DNA of 64,000 nt from Streptacidiphilus sp. 4-A2 (GCA_014284505.1 JAAFYY010000001.1:8667845-8731844), one strand, 5' to 3'; counted from the stretch's first letter, positions 50,421 through 59,507 are shown. Program-made: numbers and translations. The notes: generated by a model from the letters alone, not told the origin.

Positions 50421-51429
50421 TCATCGCTGCACTTCAAGCGGCATAGCGGTACTCGTTGATGGCACCTCGAGTACGCGGGTGCGGAGCAGTCGGCGATCGT
50501 GGCCGATGCCGGGTGGCGTCTGCTGTGACGCGTCGGGCGGCAGTTGGCCTCGGGATCGGTGCGGCCGATGCTGGTTGTAGTGGTCCGCGAACTCGGCGAG
50601 GACTCTCGTGGCGTGGGATGCGTTCGTGATCAGGACGTGGTCGAGTGCCTCACGGCGTACGGTTCCGATCACCCGCTCGCAGTGGGCGTTCATCTTGGGC
50701 GCGCGTGGGGCGCTGAGCAGGACTTCTGTGTCCTCGGCGGTGAAGACGGCGTCGAAGGAGGCGGTGTACTTGCTGTCCCGGTCGCGGAGCAGGAACCTGA
50801 CTTGCCCGCCGCGATCGGCCAGCGCTGTGGTGAACTCGCGGCCTGCTGGACCGCCCACTGCCCGGTGGGATGCGCGGTCACGGAGGTGAGGTGCAGCCGA
50901 CGGGTCCCGTGTCCAGGAAAGCCATGGCGTAGAGCGGGGCCGAGCGCGGTGTCGAGGTGGAAGAAGTCTGCTGCGACGATGCCCTCGGCCTGGGCGGTCA
51001 AGAACTCTGTCCAGCTCGGTCCGTGACGTCTTGGTGCCGGGTCGATCCCGGCTGCGTGCAGGATGTTCACACCGTGCCCGACGCCATCGGATGACCCAGC
51101 CGCGCCATCTCACCCTGGATGCGCCGGTGCCCCCACCGGGGGTTCTCTCGGGCCAGGCGCAGGACCAGCTTCTTCAGAGCTGCGGACGACGGTGGACGTC
51201 CGGCGCGTGAACGGCGCGCGCTGTAGTCCCACTTTCGGGCGATCAGCTTGCGTGCCAGGCCAGCACCGTGCCCGGGTGACGGGGAAGACACGGGCCCAGT
51301 GGTGCCGGGGTATCAGCGAGGACAGGCGGAGAACCAGAACCGGTCCGCCGGCTCGTAGCGCACGGGCGAGGTCAACTGTCGGCGTAGCACCGCGTTCTCG
51401 TGCCTCAGGACCAGCACTTCTGCCTCCAT
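50421..51429 (-). CDS. IS transposase with rve integrase core (frameshifted)
   Basis: A DDE-type transposase related to the IS3/IS481 integrases common in Streptomyces. ATG 51429 begins MEAEVLVLRHENAVLRRQL. A helix-turn-helix follows with RLARENPRWGHRRIQGEMAR and ASGTVVNILHAAGIDPAPRR. The catalytic residues are visible: Asp in GIVAADFFHLDT, Asp in FLLRDRDSKYTASFDAVF, and Glu in NAHCERVIGTVRREALDH. The C-terminus HYNQHRPHRSRGQLPPD is typical. Frame changes near 51340, 51280, 51060 and 50930-50850 are needed. Its stop lies inside the left inverted repeat. It may still be active if those changes are assembly errors. Confidence 0.8.
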
Positions 51430-51557
51430 CGACGCCTCTCGTCGGAGCAGCAGCTCCGGCAGTGACAGGAGTCCGAACAGCGCGATATACCAGCGACACG
51501 ATCACGGGCACAGCCTCGCAGATCCACGAGTCGCACGTATCTCACCTGCAGCGATGA
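50421..51557 (-). mobile_element. insertion sequence with DDE integrase
   Basis: Bounded by inverted repeats TCATCGCTGCA at 50421-50431 and its complement at 51547-51557, 1137 bases in all. It contains one transposase gene. I see no clear target duplication. Another end of the same type occurs at 52732-52742 and 59762-59772. Confidence 0.7.
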
Positions 51558-51921
51558 CTTCTTGAGCCCCTCAGGTTCTCGCGGGCCAGGCGCAGGATCA
51601 ACTCCCGTGTCTTTTCGGTATCGGCGGCCGACCGGGACATTTGCGGGGTAGGCCACCTGTCGGCGATCAGCTCACGGTGCCAGCGCAGCAGCCTCGCCGG
51701 AGTGACGAAGAAGCTGCTCCGGCGATCCCTGGCAGCAGCCTCGACAAGGAGGCCAGCAGTACCCGGTCGCCGGCTCCAGTCTCGGTTGGCGATGGCGCTG
51801 GAGTACCGCGAGCTGGTGCCGCAGGACAGCAGTTCAACATCCTTCGCCGCGCGCCCAGCAGCCTCAGGCCCGCCAGCTCCAACGACCTACGCGTCAGCAG
51901 ATAGATCCAGGACCACCGCAT
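51558..51921 (-). pseudogene. N-terminal fragment of another IS integrase
   Basis: The minus strand reads RWSWIYLLTRRSLELAGLRL, then ATLLRWHRELIADRW-like sequence and DTEKTRELILRLAREN, the first third of an integrase-type transposase different from the neighbouring copy. The rest has been replaced by the first IS at its 3' end. It has several frame changes and is a remnant. Confidence 0.55.
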
Positions 51922-51959
51922 GCCTCCTCATCATGCTCGAGCTGCCGCATCCCGCAGAG

Positions 51960-52742
51960 AAAACGCTGCAGGTGAACGCCAGAACTCGAGTTTCACGCGG
52001 GGCAGGCAAAGTTGCGCGGCCTGCTGGGTCGCTCATTCTCCGGTGGGGTGGGCGGTGCGCCGTGATGTGAAGGCGACGGGTGCCGTGTTCGGAACGCCAT
52101 GGCGTACAGGCGGGTGCCGGGCACGTGTCGACGTGGAAGAAGTCCGCGGCGATGACGCCCTCGGCTTGGGCGGTCAGGAACTGTCGCCAGCTTGGTCCGG
52201 TTCGGCGCGGGGCCGGGTCGATGCCGGCGGCGGTCAGGGTCTCCCAGACCGTGGACGGCGCTATCGGATGCCCGAGCCGGCGAGTTCGCCCTGGATACGG
52301 CGGTGGCCCCACTGGGGATTCTCGTTGGCCAGGCGCAGCAGCAGCTTCTTGAGCGCGGTGGCTGTCGGTGGTCGACCGTTGCGTCCCCGGCGGCGGAGTA
52401 GTCCCACTTGTTGGCGATCAGCCTGTGGTGCCAGGCCAGGAGCGTACGGCGTGACGGGGAAGATGTTCGCCCAGCGGCGGCGGGGGATCAGCGCGGACAG
52501 TGCGGAGAGCCAGAACCGGTCGCGGGCTCGTAGCGGACTGGTCCCTTGAGCTGACGGCGCAGCACCGCGTTCTCATGTCGCAGCACCAGGAGCTCGGCGT
52601 CCTTGGCGGTGTCCCGGCGCAGCACGACACCTGGTATGGACGGCAGGTGCGGGCGCGCGGTACAGCAGGGACACGATCACCAGCGTCAGCATTCCAGTCA
52701 CCGCCGACAGCCACAGGCAACACCACTCAGCTGCAGCGATGA
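51960..52742 (-). pseudogene. truncated second IS integrase copy
   Basis: Homologous to the complete IS copy: LGHPIAPSTVWETLTAAGID, PSWRQFLTAQAEGVIAADFF and HVDT with the first catalytic Asp. It stops soon after that residue, where the reading frame continues into unrelated sequence, so the catalytic domain is lost. The 5' IS end (complement of TCATCGCTGCA) is at 52732-52742. Confidence 0.65.
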
Positions 52743-52757
52743 CTTTCGAGCGGTACA
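52732..52757 (+). repeat. left copy of a 26-bp inverted repeat flanking the lasso cargo
   Basis: TGCAGCGATGACTTT followed by CGAGCGGTACA. The complement, with one extra T in the T run, is at 59746-59772. The outer 11 bases are the IS end. Confidence 0.7.
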
Positions 52758-52789
52758 TGCCGTAGACAGCGACAGTTTTCCCAGGTGAG

Positions 52790-53230
52790 ATGTGTGGCCG
52801 TCGCTCGGTAGCATGCTCGGACCGTCGTGTCGGTCGGGCGTGGGCGGAGGTGGCGGATGCCGTCGTGTTGGGAGTGCAGGAGCGGCGCGAGCGGGTGGCT
52901 GCTGGCCCGGGCGGGGAGCTGAGGGCCGAGTTGGAGCGGGTTCAGGCCGCTGTGGTGGAGGCCGAGCAGGCCGCGCGGCGCGCCGTCATCGCCCGGGAGG
53001 AGACGGTGGAGGCGCTGGCCGAGTTGGCGGATCAGGCAGCTGTGGCTGAGGTGTCGGCCGGTGGATCGGTGGTGGAGCCGGTCGCGGGCGTGGCTGGCCC
53101 GCGGGTCGAAGCTCCCGTATGGCGGGTGGGCTTGGAGGCCGGTGTGCTTCCGTCGGACTGCGAGCGGATCGTGGCCTTGGTCGAGCGCGACGCCGCCGAT
53201 GGTGGGCAGGGGGTCCGGGCGGGGGGCTCC
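52790..53230 (+). CDS. hypothetical helical (coiled-coil-like) protein
   Basis: No family recognised. From ATG 52790 the sequence is strongly alpha-helical: VQERRERVAAGPGGELRAEL, VQAAVVEAEQAARRAVIARE, ETVEALAELADQAAVAEVSA. KfrA-like plasmid proteins have this composition, but there is no diagnostic DNA-binding motif. The frame remains open to 53497, overlapping the lasso leader-peptidase gene on the opposite strand; I limit it to the non-overlapping part. It sits immediately inside the inverted-repeat boundary of the cargo region. Confidence 0.35.
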
Positions 53231-53682
53231 TCACTGCGCCCTGAGGGCGGTCCCTGCTTCGCTGCAGTACGGAGGGACTGTCATGGTGGGCGTGTAGCAG
53301 TTGCGGTCGTGCTGCTCGTCGATGGGTTCTCCATCGACGGCGATCCAGGCGTGCGCGGCGAAGAAGGGTGTGGTGCGCACTCCGGTACACCAGGTCGGCC
53401 ATGTGCCACGGAGCCGGCAAAGCAGGGCTGTGGCCAGGGAGCGCTGGAGGCATCCCCTGCGGCCGGCACAGCGGCGGCTGACCGCGGTCACGACTGAGCG
53501 GGCGTCGCTGGCCTCGGCGGCCGTGGCGGGGATGCGCCGTGTCGTACGACGCTGAACCTGCTGGATACGGTGGGGTGACCGAGTGGCCAGGAGGCGGGCC
53601 GCGCCGCGGTCGCCAGCAGTGCGGCGGGCCGGCGGCGACCGGGGAGGCGGTTACCCGCAGGGAGGATGAAGTCGTGACTCAC
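53231..53682 (-). CDS. lasso peptide leader peptidase B2 (transglutaminase-like)
   Basis: The cysteine protease that removes the leader of the lasso precursor together with B1. GTG 53682 begins VSHDFILPAG. After frame changes near 53620 and 53490 the catalytic part reads SVVTAVSRRCAGRRGCLQRS (nucleophile Cys in GCLQRS), then FFAAHAWIAVDGEPIDE with the catalytic His and Asp. It ends YCSEAGTALRAQ with a stop at 53231. It starts three bases after B1 on the same strand. The Cys, His and Asp are all present, so the enzyme should be active if the frame changes are assembly errors. Confidence 0.85.
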
Positions 53683-53684
53683 GG

Positions 53685-53941
53685 TCAGTCCTGGCTGATC
53701 AGTTGTGCGGCGGCGAGTTGCCGCAGGAGGGTGTCGATGTCGCGGGAGGCACGCGGGGCGGCAGCGGGATGCTCTTGTGCCAGTGTACCGCGGTCTCGGC
53801 TGGCGTGGCTCCCCGCAGCAGGTTGCGCAGGACGAGTGCGCCGGTGTCGTTGAGTTGCCAGTACTTCCCGGAGCGCGTGTCGAGGAGGATCATGCCGCGG
53901 CCGGACGGGGTCGCGGTGACGTGGGGACGCAGCGAGGTCAT
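53685..53941 (-). CDS. lasso peptide RRE protein B1 (PqqD-like)
   Basis: The RiPP recognition element that binds the precursor leader and hands it to B2. ATG 53941 begins MTSLRPHVTATPSGRGMILL, then DTRSGKYWQLNDTGALVLRN, the characteristic beta-strands and helix of PqqD-type RREs, then GATPAETAVHWH. After one frame change near 53775 the C-terminus is RDIDTLLRQLAAAQLISQD. 85 residues. It overlaps the cyclase by four bases (ATGA) and precedes B2 by three. Confidence 0.88.
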
Positions 53942-55823
53942 GGTCGTGTGCCTTCACTCGGGATGGGACGCTGTCGGGAGTCCAGGGAACGTTCCGCGGT
54001 GGCGGTGGCGGTGGCGGTGGCGGTGGCGGTGGCAAGCGTGCGAAGCCATTTTTCGCAGGCCAGGGTGCCGAGGAGTTGGATGAGGACCGAGGGGTTCGGG
54101 AGCGGGGCCAGCAGGGCGCGGTGCGCCGCGTCGACGTCGATCAGGCCCTGTCGGGCGAGTTCGGAATCCTCGATGAACGCGAGGACGTGGCGCCGGTGGC
54201 GCATCCAGTCGTGGTAGGCCTCCGCACTGTATTCGCCCTTGGTGGTGCGTTCGCGGATCTCGGTCGGCAGGATTCCCGCCATGGCGGCGGTCAGCAGGGG
54301 CTTGAACCGGTAGGGGGAGAGGCGGTCCTCGGGACGGACGGCGAGTGCCGCGTGCAGGACGTGGTCGTCGAGGAAGGGCGCGGCCAGCCGTAGTCCGTGC
54401 TGCTGGTAGAGCGTGTCTGTCTGCCGCACGAGTTTGCCCTTCTTACGCGCGGAGAGCAGGACTTCGTGCTGATCGCGCCAGCGGGCGAGGGGTTCGACGG
54501 GCTGTTGGGCCCGGGCGCGCAGCAGGTCGCGGGCGGCGGCGATCGCGTCCTGGGTCGCCCATGGGGGCATGGTGGCGGCCGTCTGCCAGTCCAGGCGCTC
54601 GGCCCATCCACGGCGTCGCGTTGCGGTCAGGGCGCCGGCGGCCCGGGAGAGTTCGGTCTGCGGGTGCGCGGCTGAGGAGCGGTCCGATGACGCTGTGCCA
54701 TGCGAGCCCGGTCCTTCGCCCGCTGGGATCGCACGTAGCCCAGTGCGGTCAGTGGCCTGGTGCGGATCAGGTCGTGCAGGTAGGCGATGCCGGGTTGGAA
54801 GAGTTCGTCCCCGCCGTTTCCGCTCAGGTGCAGGCGTGGCTTCTCCTCGGCGGCCGTACCGGCCAGATACTCGAGTTGTGCCTGGCTGACTTCCAGGACA
54901 CATGGCTCGTCCATGTCGGCAGGGAAGCCCCGGGGCCGGATACGGCGAACCGGCTGACCGCCCGGGCGTAGGGCAGCTCGCGGTGACGGGCTTGGGGAAG
55001 GCAGGCGGCGGCTTGGTGGGCGTAGTGCGTGTCGTCGTTGGCGGTGTCGCGGTTGGTCTGGTGGAGCGTGACCACCCGGGCCGGTCCCTGACAGGCGAGG
55101 AACGCGAGGCTGGTGGAGTCCATGCCTCCGGACAGGTCGCAGGTGATGGTGCCGCCCTGTGCGGTGCGGGCGTGTACGGCCTGGGCCAGGGCGTCGTGGA
55201 CGGCCCCTGCTCCGTCTGCGAGGGCGAGTGTGGGATCGGGCGGTGTCCAGCGGCGATGGATGCGGGCTGACCCGTCCCGCTCCAGGGCGAGCCAGTGATC
55301 GGCCGGCACGGGGACACGTCCCGCCAGGGGTTTCCTCGTGGAAGGGGAACGGCATGGTCGTCGAGGTCAGACACAGCGCCAGCCAGGAGGGGTCCGGGCT
55401 CGCGCCGATCAGGTCGGCCAGTACCCGGGCGGAGTCCGAGGCGATCACAGCGTTGCCGACCCGGGCGTGGAAGACCCGGCGGACACAGGCCAGGGTTCCT
55501 TGCAGTCGGACGCGCCCGCCGGCGGACGCGACGATGTGGAAGGAGCCGGGCAGGTTGGCGAGCGCGGTGGCGACGTCGTCGACCGACTCGGCCCGGGAGA
55601 CCAGCGCCTGCAGTGACGTCGTGGTGGCCGAGCACTGCCCGGCCACCACCACTCTCACGGTGCCCACGTTCGCGATCGTGACATCGTCGCTCCGCCATTG
55701 CCCGATAAGCCAGGGCCGTCCGGAGGCGTGCTCGATCTCGCGTGTCGCCGACCGGCGAAGGGCACGCGCTGTGGCGAGGACTGCCGCGCTGTCAGGAAGG
55801 GCAACGAACCATTCCTCAGCCAC
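53938..55823 (-). CDS. lasso cyclase C (asparagine-synthetase homologue)
   Basis: Activates the ring-forming acid as an AMP ester and closes the macrolactam. GTG 55823 (AGGAG upstream) begins VAEEWFVALPDSAAVLATAR. The N-terminal domain has a glutaminase-like fold without catalytic Cys. The ATP pyrophosphatase motif is CDLSGGMDSTSLAFLA near 55110-55155, and LHLSGNGGDELFQPGIAYLH follows near 54795-54830. The C-terminal domain includes KLVRQTDTLYQQHGLRLAAP, FLDDHVLHAALAVRPEDRLS and TTKGEYSAEAYHDWMR. A GGTGGC microsatellite codes for (Ala-Thr)6 near the C-terminus. Frame changes near 55320, 54925 and 54665 are assumed. It follows the precursor by 15 bases. Confidence 0.9.
53998..54033. repeat. 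GGTGGC x6 microsatellite inside the cyclase gene
   Basis: 36 bases, six perfect GGTGGC units, encoding (Ala-Thr)6 on the minus strand near the cyclase C-terminus. Unit loss or gain keeps frame. Confidence 0.9.
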
Positions 55824-55838
55824 TTCTGCTCCTGTTCG

Positions 55839-55973
55839 TCAGAAGGAGAGCGATTGGAGCGCAAGCCATCGAAGATTTTCGCCGCCGGGGCCCATCGTGA
55901 GCTCGGCGAAGTCTCCGACCTCGACCAGGACCGGCGGCTCGTACACGCTGTCTTCCGTGAACGTGGTGTCCAT
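55839..55973 (-). CDS. lasso-type RiPP precursor peptide A
   Basis: A 44-codon gene. ATG 55973 begins MDTTFTEDSV, then the leader motif YEPPVLVEVGDFAELTM. This has the conserved YxxP, the following Leu and the Thr at -2 that guide lasso processing. Cleavage after TM gives the core GPGGENLRWLALQSLSF (17 residues) with Gly1, as expected. The only acidic residue is Glu5, although known rings close at 7, 8 or 9. The stop at 55841-55839 lies 15 bases before the cyclase start, so the frame through the end is supported. A weak GAGAAG ribosome site precedes the ATG. Identity as the precursor is firm from context; the ring position is not. Confidence 0.8.
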   Translation of the reverse strand: MDTTFTEDSVYEPPVLVEVGDFAELTMGPGGENLRWLALQSLSF

Positions 55974-56472
55974 GAACTTCTCGCTTTCTCCAGGTGGTGC
56001 GGCCGGCCTGGTGGCCTCCGCTGACGGGGGCGCCTTCCCATCATGAAGTCAGTCACAGTTCCGTACTCCCGGCAACTCGCCCGAGCTGATGTATACGAAC
56101 GGAATACTTCACCCTGCCGGCTGCCCTTTAACCTCGTGAGCACGGGTTCGCCACAGCGGCATGATCGGGTGATCTTCCGTCGATCTCGGTATGAAGACAG
56201 GGCTCTTCGTGCAGCTTGGATCTGGCGCAATCGCCGGGGTGCTCTGAGCGCGGACGAGGCCGGGGACCTCAACTGCGCCACAGCGGGCACCAGGGTCTCC
56301 TGGTTGTTCATTGACTCCATATCACCGAACCGTGCAGGAGGCCCTTCTCCTATGCGTCGGCCGCAGAGAGATCACGCGAACGAGGCTGATGCGCGTGCAA
56401 GTTCGAGCAGCAGTCGTGTCCTTCGGATTGGGAAACGCTGCTGACGCAGGTGCTCCGAGGCCTGGGCCGGGG
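55974..56472. other. AT-richer region upstream of the lasso operon
   Basis: About 500 bases with visibly lower GC than the flanks (GTATACGAACGGAATAC near 56090). It should hold the lasso promoter. Several open frames exist on both strands but none has a recognisable product. Confidence 0.4.
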
Positions 56473-56621
56473 TCAGGCGTCGCCCAGCGCGGCGTCCTGT
56501 AGGTCGAGGTCGTGTTGCAGGTTGCGTCGGTAACACCCCCGGTCGGAGTAGGCGATCCGAGACGCCAGAGCGGCGGGGCCGGTGCGGATGCGTGGTGGCG
56601 GGCGGCCCCGTCCGGTCGTGG
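56473..56621 (-). pseudogene. C-terminal remnant of an unidentified gene
   Basis: The minus strand reads ALASRIAYSDRGCYRRNLQH, then DLDLQDAALGDA and TGA (56475-56473). It looks coding but has no start apart from sequence overlapping marR. I do not recognise the family. Confidence 0.25.
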
Positions 56622-57128
56622 TCAGGTCCAGCCGGGCAGGCCTGCGACCGTGTAGGCGGTGGGGTCGACCTGAACCTCGCCCGCGGCGTCGGCGAACGCC
56701 TGGAGGGCCCGCACCATGGCGCTGCGGTGCTCGGGAGGCATGGCGGCGACGATGCGGGTGATCTCGGCCTGCCGGCGTTCGGTGACCGCGTGGACCACGC
56801 GGCGGCCCGCCTCGGTGGCGACCAGCCGGACCACGCGCCTGTCCTCCGGGTCAGGGGTGCGTTCCACCATGCCGGCCGCGTTGAGGCGGTCGACCATCCG
56901 CATCGCGGTCGAGGGGTTGACCGCGAGCTGCTCGGCCAGCCGGGACAGGCTGGTGGCGCCGTTGGTGTCCAGGACGACGAGCATCCGGAACTGCGGCACG
57001 GTCAGCGTGTCCTCGACGGCGGCCAGGGAGCGGGCGGAGATCGCCACCAGCACGCGGGAGGCGGTCAGCACCGAGGCGACCATCTCGTTGACGGTAGTGG
57101 GGTCCTGGGGCGGCAGGGCAGCGGGCAT
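56622..57128 (-). CDS. MarR-family regulator
   Basis: An intact 168-residue winged-helix repressor. ATG 57128 begins MPAALPPQDPTTVNEMVASV. The DNA-binding part is ATSLSRLAEQLAVNPSTAMR with MVDRLNAAGMVERTPDPEDR, the MarR recognition helix and wing (DRR motif), followed by VVRLVATEAGRRVVHAVTER. A TTGCA-N3-TGCAA palindrome lies upstream, and the same motif overlaps the clc promoter, so it probably represses itself and clc. The ligand is unknown. Both genes lie within the tRNA-bounded element. Confidence 0.9.
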   Translation of the reverse strand: MPAALPPQDPTTVNEMVASVLTASRVLVAISARSLAAVEDTLTVPQFRMLVVLDTNGATSLSRLAEQLAVNPSTAMRMVDRLNAAGMVERTPDPEDRRVVRLVATEAGRRVVHAVTERRQAEITRIVAAMPPEHRSAMVRALQAFADAAGEVQVDPTAYTVAGLPGWT

Positions 57129-57201
57129 AGAGAAGTTCTACCCGGTCGGGGCCGCCTTTGTGGAGCCGGAGCGTACACCCCCATCTTTCTCCCATGCAAA
57201 C

Positions 57202-57216
57202 ATTGCATACTGCAAT
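57202..57216. promoter_or_regulatory. MarR-type operator upstream of marR
   Basis: ATTGCA-TAC-TGCAAT, perfect 6-bp arms, about 75 bases before the marR start. The core TTGCA-N3-TGCAA recurs at the clc promoter. Confidence 0.7.
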
Positions 57217-57424
57217 TTGAATGCGGCGGGCCTGCTCTGGCTCATCCGGCCGAGCGGGGCGAGCCCCTTCGTGGTCGAGCCGCCGGGGCGCTGCGGTCGA
57301 GTTCCAGGCCTCCATCGGTCACCAGCGAAAGGGCCCCGCAGGGCCGGAACGGCGAAGGCCGTCTCGGCCAGGTCATGGCCGGGACGGCAATCGGGGAGAT
57401 CCCTCGCACGTTGCCACGCGGACG

Positions 57425-57592
57425 CTACGGCCCGGCCTGTTCATGGGCCGCGGCCAGTGGATCGACGTCCAAGAACGGCTGACGGGGGACGAGTTCCGTA
57501 AGCGAGCGCGCCGCCGGCAGGGTCCCGACCACGATCACCACGGTCTCCGGATCCTGGACGCCGCTGATGGCTGCCTCTCCCACCCCGGTCAT
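57425..57592 (-). CDS. possible small protein downstream of clc
   Basis: ATG 57592 begins MTGVGEAAISGVQDPETVVI, then VVGTLPAARSLTELVPRQPF and a short tail to a stop at 57425. 55 residues with plausible coding character, just downstream of clc on the same strand. No family recognised. The stretch between it and marR (57217-57424) shows nothing else. Confidence 0.3.
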   Translation of the reverse strand: MTGVGEAAISGVQDPETVVIVVGTLPAARSLTELVPRQPFLDVDPLAAAHEQAGP

Positions 57593-57619
57593 CCGGATGC
57601 TGATCGCCGGTTCGCGGTA

Positions 57620-57658
57620 CTGAGGTGCTGAGGTGCTGAGGTGCTGAGGTGCTGAGGG
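57620..57658. repeat. 8-bp tandem array, CTGAGGTG
   Basis: Nearly five perfect copies in a row, 34 bases beyond the clc stop. Because eight is not a multiple of three, unit changes would shift any frame running through it. Confidence 0.85.
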
Positions 57659-57692
57659 TCGTCGCACGGGCCCCAGGGCTCCCCGGGGCGCG

Positions 57693-59506
57693 TCATGCGG
57701 CTGGTCGGGCGCCCTGTGGGGTGGTCGGGCGTCCGTGCAGTGCGGTGAGGATGGACTGGTGGGTGAGCCAGCCGGTGAGGGTGGTGCGGCTGGCGTCCAG
57801 TACGGGCAGTCCGCCTCCGGTGCTGCCGGCCAGGGAGTCGAGGGCGTCGGACAGGTCGGTGTCGGTGGTGACGGTGCTCGGGAGGTGGGTGATGGCGGCG
57901 ACGGTGGTGGTGTCGTGGTCCCCGTCGGCCAGGGTCTCGGCGGCGGTGCGGGCGGTCGCTGTGCCCAGGTAGCGGCCGTCGGCGGTGGAGACGGGCAGGA
58001 TGCCGTGCGGCGAACCGGCCAGGATGTCCGCGGCGTCGGACAGGGACATCGACGCCGGCAGCACCTGGGGGAGGGGCTCCATGACGGTGCTGACCTTGAC
58101 CCCGGCGAAGTGGGCGCCCGGAGCCGGAGCGTCGAGGTCGATCCCGCGTCGGCGCAGCTTCAGGCTGTAGATCGTGTCCCGGGTCAGAGCGCGGCTGGTG
58201 ATGGTCGCGAGCACGATGGCGGTCATCAGCGGCAGGATGATGCTGTACTCGCCGGTGAGTTCGAACAGGATGATCACGGCGGTGATCGGGGCGCGGGCGG
58301 AACCGGCGAAGACGGCGCCCATGCCGATCAGGCCGTAGGCGCCGACCGGTCCGGCGATGCCGGGGGCGAGATCGTGGGCGGCGGCGCCGAAGGCGGAACC
58401 GAGCATGGCGCCCATGAACAGTGAGGGTGCGAAGACGCCGCCGGAGCCGCCGATACCGATGGTCAGGCTGGTGGCGATGATCTTCCCGACCAGCAGGAGC
58501 AGCAGGAAGCCGATGACGTACTTGCCGCCGACCGCGTTCTCCAGGACCGGGTAGCCCACCCCGTACATCTCGGGCAGGAGCAGCAGCAGGACGCCCAGGA
58601 GCAGGCCGCCGACGGCGGGGCGGGCCCACTCGGGGCCGCGCCAGGCGGCGTCGCACAGGTCCTCGATGCGGTAGAGGATCTTGGTGAAGCCGACCCCGAG
58701 GGCGCCCGCGAGCAGGCCGAGCAGGGCGAACAGCAGGTACTGGCTGAGGTGTTGCACCTGGAAGGCGGGCAGTTGCAGGAAGGGGCTGTTGCCCAGGCAG
58801 GCCCGGCCGATGACGCTGGAGGTGACCGAGGACAGGACGACCATGCCGAAGGACTCGGCGGTGAAGTCGCGCAGGATCAGTTCCATGGCGAAGAAGACCC
58901 CGGCCAGGGGTGCGTTGAAGGTGGCGGCGATGCCGCCGGCGGCGCCGCAGGCGACCAGGACCTTGAGCCGGTCCTCGGAGACCTTGGCCCAGCCGCCGAG
59001 GCCGGAGCCGAGCGCGGAGCCGATCTGCACGATCGGGCCCTCCCGGCCGACCGATCCGCCGCCGCCGATACACAGCGCCGAGGCGAGCGACTTGACCAGG
59101 GCGACCTGCGGCGCGATCCTTCCGCCGCGCCGGGCCACCGCGTACATCACCTCGGGCACGCCGTGGCCCGGGCCTCACGTGCGTAGCGCTGCACCAGCGG
59201 CCCGTAGAGCAGCCCGGCCAGCACCGGCGCCAGCAGCACGAAGAAGCGGCCCAGCCAGGGGACGTAGGGGTTGGCGGAGTGCCCGGCGGCGGAGTAGTCC
59301 TGGTGGCCGGAGAGCAGCAGCGTGAAGCCCTTGATCATCCACCGGAACGCCACCGCTCCCAGTCCCGCGCCCGCGCCCACCAGCAGGGCGAGTACCAGCA
59401 GCCCTCCCTTGGACTCCCGCAGTTTGGCCAGTGCGGTCGCCGGGCCGTCGGGTATGCGGGTGGGGGCGGATATCGGTGCGGAGGATGAGGCTCCGGGGCT
59501 AGTCAC
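57693..59506 (-). CDS. clcA: CLC-family chloride channel/antiporter with CBS domains
   Basis: A membrane chloride transporter. The GTG start at 59506 gives VTSPGASSS. The selectivity motifs are present: GGGGSVGREGPIVQIGSALG (GxEGP), IGGSGGVFAPSLFMGAMLGS (GxFxP), and the helix-N/R Tyr region. Two CBS motifs form the C-terminus (VSTVMEPLPQVLPASMSLSD; LPSTVTTDTDLSDALDSLAG), ending QGARPAA. The gating Glu in REGP is intact. One frame change near 59165. The GTG appears to be the first transcribed base, because a promoter with TTGCAC and CATAAT ends six bases upstream. An alternative ATG at 59521 would lie within the operator. Its function could be acid or chloride stress, or peptide tolerance. Confidence 0.9.
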
Positions 59507-59507
59507 C

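Noticed and set aside
53231..53497. Extension of the plus-strand helical protein to 53497
   Set aside because: This part overlaps the catalytic region of the lasso leader peptidase on the other strand, whose Cys/His motifs are clear.
55839..55973. Alternative core in another frame with Asp at 8 (KIFDGL sequence)
   Set aside because: It would need an indel and the frame then has no stop before the cyclase, whereas the called frame stops just ahead of the cyclase ribosome site. Kept only as a reason to resequence.
56043..56444. 133-residue open frame upstream of the lasso precursor
   Set aside because: No recognisable motif or ribosome site, and Arg/Ser-rich composition typical of spurious frames.
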